Of a stretch of DNA of 10,622 nucleotides, positions 7,303-10,622 are shown piece by piece. The stretch covers positions 1 to 10,622 of the forward strand of contig CBDUIJ010000198.1 of assembly GCA_965367215.1 (NCBI GenBank), read 5' to 3'. Position 1 is the stretch's first letter. The number at the start of each line of letters is the position of its first letter. The DNA is from Granulosicoccus sp965367215 (GTDB lineage: Bacteria > Pseudomonadota > Gammaproteobacteria > Granulosicoccales > Granulosicoccaceae). The notes under the pieces were generated by a model. The model did not search any database. It was not told the DNA's origin and was given only the letters and a program-made list of their open reading frames with translations. A program made the position numbers and the translations under genes.

Positions 7303-8057
7303 AGCGGGTGCTTCTTGGCCTGATAGACATCCATGGTGCCGGCAGAGTTGCCTCCATCGACTGCCAGCGAGGTTCCCGTGATGTTCTTGGCCGCAGAAGA
7401 TGCGAGAAACAGGGCCGATTGTCCAACGTCCTCTGGTGCCGTTTCACAACCCAGCGGAATCGCCGCCATGACCCGATCGATATGTTCCTGCGACAGGGAC
7501 GACACCGCACTACCTGCCGCAAAACCCGGCTCCAGTGCATTGACGCGAATGCCGAACTCGGCAACTTCCAGGGCAAAGCCCTTGGTCATGCGATCCAGCG
7601 CTGTCTTGGACATGCAGTAGGTGACCGCCGTGCGCCGCATCTTGCGCGCCGCACCGGAGGAGATGTTGACGAAGTTGCCCTTCACACCCGCCTCGATCAT
7701 CTGCAGACAGAAGCCTCGCATCAGGACGAATGGCGCACGCACATTGACGGACATGATGCGATCCCAGTCAGCCACGTCCATATCCAGCAGAAACGAAGAT
7801 GGGTAAAGTGCCGCATTGTTGATGACCACATCGGGTGCACCCCAGCGCTGTTTCACCTCATCGAGCAGGGTGTCGAGCCCCTCGTCGCTAGTCAGGTCGG
7901 CTGCCACCGCGAAACCCGGCAGACCCTCGGTCGTTCTGTCCGTCAGGCACAGCTCGGCACCGGCGTCAGCAAAGGCCTTCGCCAGCGACTGGCCCATGAT
8001 GCCGGCAGCACCGGTGATGACAACGCGCTTGCCCTGAAATTCCGATTCAAAATTCAT
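7299..8057 (-). CDS. SDR family NAD(P)-dependent oxidoreductase
   Basis: This 252-residue protein is a classical short-chain dehydrogenase/reductase of standard length. The nucleotide-binding motif is TGAAGIMG at 15-22. D40, at the end of the second strand, suggests NAD(H) preference. NNAA is at 80-83. The catalytic tetrad is N105, S134, Y147 and K151 (YCMSK at 147-151). The tail DGGNSAG (234-240) is typical. The second Gly of the common TGxxxGxG motif is Ile here, a variant seen in some SDRs. The ATG at 8055-8057 directly abuts the TAG of permease C, and AGG lies seven bases upstream (8065-8067). The protein is soluble and cytoplasmic. It probably oxidises an alcohol or reduces a carbonyl in the imported compound or its product. 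The substrate cannot be read from the sequence. Confidence 0.92.
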   Translation of the reverse strand: MNFESEFQGKRVVITGAAGIMGQSLAKAFADAGAELCLTDRTTEGLPGFAVAADLTSDEGLDTLLDEVKQRWGAPDVVINNAALYPSSFLLDMDVADWDRIMSVNVRAPFVLMRGFCLQMIEAGVKGNFVNISSGAARKMRRTAVTYCMSKTALDRMTKGFALEVAEFGIRVNALEPGFAAGSAVSSLSQEHIDRVMAAIPLGCETAPEDVGQSALFLASSAAKNITGTSLAVDGGNSAGTMDVYQAKKHPL

Positions 8058-8903
8058 CTATCTACCTTTTCCTATCTGATCACTCAGGCGATCGCCAATG
8101 AGGTTTGCCGACAACACCAGTAAAAACAATGCAAGCCCGGGAAACGTTGCTATCCACCAGGCTGACGCAACATAGCTACGTCCGGTCGAGAGCATGGATC
8201 CCCAGCTGGCGGTGGGAGGCTGTACACCCAGGCCCAGAAAGGACAGGCCGGCTTCGAACAGCACCATCAAACCGAATTCGAGCGTGGCGACTACCAGCAA
8301 GGGCCCGGCAATGTTCGGCAATATGTGTGTGAACAGCACGCGCGGCGTGGATGCACCCATCGCTCTTGCCAGGGTGACAAACGGTCGATCGGCCAGTGCC
8401 AGTGTCTGTCCATAGGCCACTCGTGCATAACGCGGCCAGCGGGTCAGTGCCAGCACCAGAATGACATTGATGAAGCCCGGCCCCAGCACCGCCACGGTGA
8501 TGATGGCCAGCAGAATGGCCGGGATGGAGAGAAAGATATCCACCAGACGCATCAACACGGTTTCCACCGTCCCGCGCAGATAGCCTGCCAGCATGCCGAC
8601 GGTCACCCCCACGACACCCGAGAGCGCCACCGACAGGAAAGCCACCGAGATAGAGACCCGCGCACCATAGATCAGGCGACTCAGTACATCCCGGCCCAGT
8701 TCATCGGAGCCCAGCCAGAAGACATGCCCACGCGCCTCGAACCCCGGTGGCTTCAAGCGCCCCAGCAGGTTCTGCCGATCCGGATCAACCGGTACGATCC
8801 AGGGTGCAAATACCGCGAGCAGCACCAGCGTTGTCAGCAACAGGGCCGGCCACCAGGACAGACTGGTGCGAACAAGGGACATCATGGAACGCGCCATGAT
8901 CAC
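8058..8903 (-). CDS. Peptide-type ABC importer permease, OppC/DppC family
   Basis: This 281-residue inner-membrane protein is one half of the translocation channel. A hydrophobic N-terminal helix (about 19-38) is followed by the family's LGSDELGRDVLSRLIYGAR at 64-82, several membrane segments, the ATPase-contacting EAA-type loop ARAMGASTPRVLFTHILPN (179-197), and AGLSFLGLGVQPP at 218-230 with the usual SWG. These are hallmarks of C-type permeases. The start is taken as GTG (8901-8903), overlapping the permease B stop as GTGA, because GGAG lies five bases upstream. An ATG two codons later (8895-8897) is possible but leaves 11 bases of spacing. The gene is followed with no gap by the SDR. The substrate is unresolved, since Dpp, Opp and Nik permeases look alike. 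Confidence 0.93.
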   Translation of the reverse strand: MIMARSMMSLVRTSLSWWPALLLTTLVLLAVFAPWIVPVDPDRQNLLGRLKPPGFEARGHVFWLGSDELGRDVLSRLIYGARVSISVAFLSVALSGVVGVTVGMLAGYLRGTVETVLMRLVDIFLSIPAILLAIITVAVLGPGFINVILVLALTRWPRYARVAYGQTLALADRPFVTLARAMGASTPRVLFTHILPNIAGPLLVVATLEFGLMVLFEAGLSFLGLGVQPPTASWGSMLSTGRSYVASAWWIATFPGLALFLLVLSANLIGDRLSDQIGKGR

Positions 8904-9826
8904 GAGGACTCCGTCAGGCGCACACGTGGATCGACCACGGAGTACAGAATGTCAGCGGCCAGGTTGGCACCGATGGTGACGAATGCACCGATCAGCACGA
9001 CGGCCTGTACCACCAGAAAATCGCGTGAGGCAATACTCTGCACGGTCAGCAATCCCAGTCCGGGCCAGGCAAACACCGTCTCCACGATGACGGCACCCGC
9101 CAACAGCTGAGAGAGCTCGAGCGCGGTGATGGAGATGACCGGGATCAGGGAATTACGCAGCAGGTGATGCTTGACCAGTCTCCCGGTACCCACACCTCGA
9201 GCACGCGCCGAGCGCACATAATCCTTGCCCAGTTCATCAATGACCGCCGAGCGAACGATTCGTGCATAGGTCGCCAGCGATAGAAGCCCCAGTGCAATCG
9301 AGGGCATGACCAGATGTGCCAGTGTTCCGGTACCCGAGGACGGCAACCATTTCAGCCACACACCGAACACCAGAATCATCATGATGCCGCTCCAGAATGT
9401 CGGCATGGACTGGCAAGCCAGTACCACACCCATGATCCAGCGCGATACGAGACGGCCACGCGTCAGCGCCATCAACAGCCCCAAAGGCATGCCGATGGCC
9501 AGGGCCACGACCAGTGCCCCGGCCGCCAGTTGCAGGGTTTGCGGCAAGCGACTGAGGATGATCTCCAGAACCGGGGCATTCTGTACGAATGACTGCCCCA
9601 GATCCATGCGAACCACATCACTCAGAAAATCCAGGTATTGCACCCACAGGGCCCGATCGAGCCCCAGGCTTGTTCGCATTGCATCAATATCCGCCTGCGT
9701 CGCGGTTTCGGGCAATAACAGAGCGGTCGGATCACCGGCCAGACGCTGGATGAAGAACACCAGCGTCACCACACCGAATGCTGCGACCAGTGCCTGTCCA
9801 CCGCGATGCAGAAGGAAGCGGAACAT
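8900..9826 (-). CDS. Peptide-type ABC importer permease, OppB/DppB family
   Basis: This 308-residue inner-membrane protein pairs with permease C. The N-terminal helix (about 10-30) leads into the GDP motif at 31-33. The B-type periplasmic segment follows (LGLDRALWVQYLDFL, 54-68), then DLGQS at 75-79. The EAA-type loop is at about 201-225 (DYVRSARARGV, then LRNSLIPV). VFAWPGLGLL lies at 251-260 and the C-terminal VVDPRVRL at 297-304. Length and motif order are normal for the family. Its ATG is only two bases past the stop of the solute-binding protein gene. No clear Shine-Dalgarno is visible, so translational coupling is likely. The protein appears intact. Confidence 0.93.
   Translation of the reverse strand: MFRFLLHRGGQALVAAFGVVTLVFFIQRLAGDPTALLLPETATQADIDAMRTSLGLDRALWVQYLDFLSDVVRMDLGQSFVQNAPVLEIILSRLPQTLQLAAGALVVALAIGMPLGLLMALTRGRLVSRWIMGVVLACQSMPTFWSGIMMILVFGVWLKWLPSSGTGTLAHLVMPSIALGLLSLATYARIVRSAVIDELGKDYVRSARARGVGTGRLVKHHLLRNSLIPVISITALELSQLLAGAVIVETVFAWPGLGLLTVQSIASRDFLVVQAVVLIGAFVTIGANLAADILYSVVDPRVRLTESS
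8909..8912 (-). promoter_or_regulatory. Ribosome-binding site supporting a GTG start for permease C
   Basis: GGAG on the minus strand lies five bases before the GTG at 8901-8903 and eleven bases before the ATG at 8895-8897. The spacing favours the GTG, which also gives the GTGA overlap seen elsewhere in this operon. Confidence 0.5.
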
Positions 9827-9828
9827 GA

Positions 9829-10622
9829 TCAGTCAGACCAGGTCATGCGGTTGAGGAACATGCTTTCGTTGGCAGTCGGCACGAAGGACAACTTCGAAGA
9901 CGCACCGTACAGAACCGCTGCCTGATACAAGGGCAGTACAAGGACCTGCTCACGATTCAGCTCGTGCACCTTGCGATAGGCTTCCTCTCGCACACTCTCA
10001 TCCAGAGACACTCTTGCACTATCAAGCAGTACATCCAGTTCCGGCACGTTCACACGTGACCACAGACTGTCGGAATGCAGCAAGGGGTAGGTGATGCCAT
10101 CGGCATCCTGACAGGCGCAGGACCAACGACCAAAGCTGAGCTCGGCGTTGTCTGCCGGTTCGGAGCGAACGATGTTCAGGTAGGTTGGCATGTCAGTGAC
10201 CGAGATGGACACGTTGAAACCGACGTCATTCAACATCTGCTGCAGAGCCTGAACGACACGCTGATCGAACACGGGCGCCGTGGCAAAGGTGACCGGTGTG
10301 GCAGCCAGATCAGCCTTGGCAGCCGTCAGCTCCTTCGCCGCTTCCGGGTCATACACGAAAGGTTCGATACCCTCGGCATAACCGAAGTGAGCAGGACTGG
10401 CCAGCTGCGCCATGGGGATTTCACCGGCACCCAGCAAACCCTGTGTAATGCCTTCGATATCAATGGCAAGACTGGCAGCCTTGCGCATGTCCGGATCATT
10501 GAACGGTGGTTTGTCGAGGTTCATGCCCAGGTAGGCAACACGCTCGGTAGGAGCCGACAGAACCTGGACACCGTCCACCCCTTGCAGTTGCAGTGTCGCA
10601 TCGCTGTTGATACTGACAACCA
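9829..10622 (-). CDS. ABC importer solute-binding protein, family 5 (DppA/OppA-like), 5' end outside the window
   Basis: Only the C-terminal half, 263 codons, is in the window. The frame stays open to the right edge, and the GTG at 10576-10578 is internal, not a start. Family 5 proteins run to roughly 500 residues and normally carry a periplasmic export signal, which would lie beyond the edge. Visible family features include the hinge segment with LGMNLDKPPFNDPDMRKA and AIDIEGITQGLLG (about 10425-10530), the WSCACQDADG block at 10096-10125, and the closing EQVLVLPLYQ segment. WSCACQDADG is a recognisable feature of one subgroup of these proteins. It delivers substrate from the periplasm to permeases B and C, whose genes follow after two bases. 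Peptides, nickel-chelates, opines and sugars are all bound by relatives, so no substrate is claimed. Confidence 0.9.
   Translation of the reverse strand, partial: VVSINSDATLQLQGVDGVQVLSAPTERVAYLGMNLDKPPFNDPDMRKAASLAIDIEGITQGLLGAGEIPMAQLASPAHFGYAEGIEPFVYDPEAAKELTAAKADLAATPVTFATAPVFDQRVVQALQQMLNDVGFNVSISVTDMPTYLNIVRSEPADNAELSFGRWSCACQDADGITYPLLHSDSLWSRVNVPELDVLLDSARVSLDESVREEAYRKVHELNREQVLVLPLYQAAVLYGASSKLSFVPTANESMFLNRMTWSD

Noticed and set aside
7011..8123. Plus-strand open frame of 370 codons opposite the SDR and NodB-fold genes
   Set aside because: It is antisense to two genes with full catalytic motifs. Its translation is rich in Arg, His and Gln with no recognisable domain, as expected for a mirror frame in GC-rich DNA.
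8325..9110. Plus-strand open frame of 261 codons, rich in Gln and His
   Set aside because: It is antisense to the end of permease B and most of permease C. Its composition reflects the reverse complement of membrane-protein codons, and no motif is visible.
10576..10578. GTG as start of the solute-binding protein
   Set aside because: The frame continues without a stop to the window edge, and the residues upstream fit the family. The visible part also begins in the middle of the expected fold.

Overview
The window is GC-rich proteobacterial chromosome, probably from a gammaproteobacterium. The evidence is a DeaD/CsdA-type helicase with a C-terminal DbpA/CsdA RNA-binding domain, tightly packed genes, and ATG/GTG starts that overlap the preceding stop codons. 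The genus cannot be fixed from this sequence. No tRNA, rRNA, mobile element or CRISPR array is visible.

Left part (1-2887). A short EVE-domain protein on the minus strand (114-575) diverges from a DEAD-box RNA helicase of the DeaD/CsdA type on the plus strand (712-2781); 136 bases separate them. The helicase converges on the large operon. Their 106-base convergent gap (2782-2887) holds two perfect stem-loops, of 9 bp and 12 bp, which probably end transcription on both strands.

Right part (2888-10622, all minus strand). This is one eight-gene operon, transcribed from right to left, whose first visible gene runs off the window. In transcription order it encodes: a family-5 solute-binding protein (partial), permease B, permease C, a short-chain dehydrogenase/reductase (SDR), a polysaccharide-deacetylase-fold hydrolase, a gamma-glutamyltransferase-family Ntn hydrolase, and two oligopeptide-type ATPases (D and F). 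Most junctions are 4-base ATGA or GTGA overlaps. The others are a 2-base gap, an exact stop/start abutment and an 8-base overlap, so transcription and translation are almost certainly coupled.

Reading of the operon. The five ABC components form a complete Dpp/Opp/Nik-type importer. The three enzymes sit between the permeases and the ATPases and show no signal peptide, so they probably work in the cytoplasm on what the importer brings in. A plausible scheme is hydrolysis of an amide or other C-N bond by the deacetylase-fold enzyme, cleavage of a gamma-glutamyl or similar amide by the Ntn hydrolase, and oxidation or reduction by the SDR. The substrate is unknown. This import-and-process module is the most interesting item in the window. 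No regulator is visible, and the operon promoter must lie beyond the right edge.
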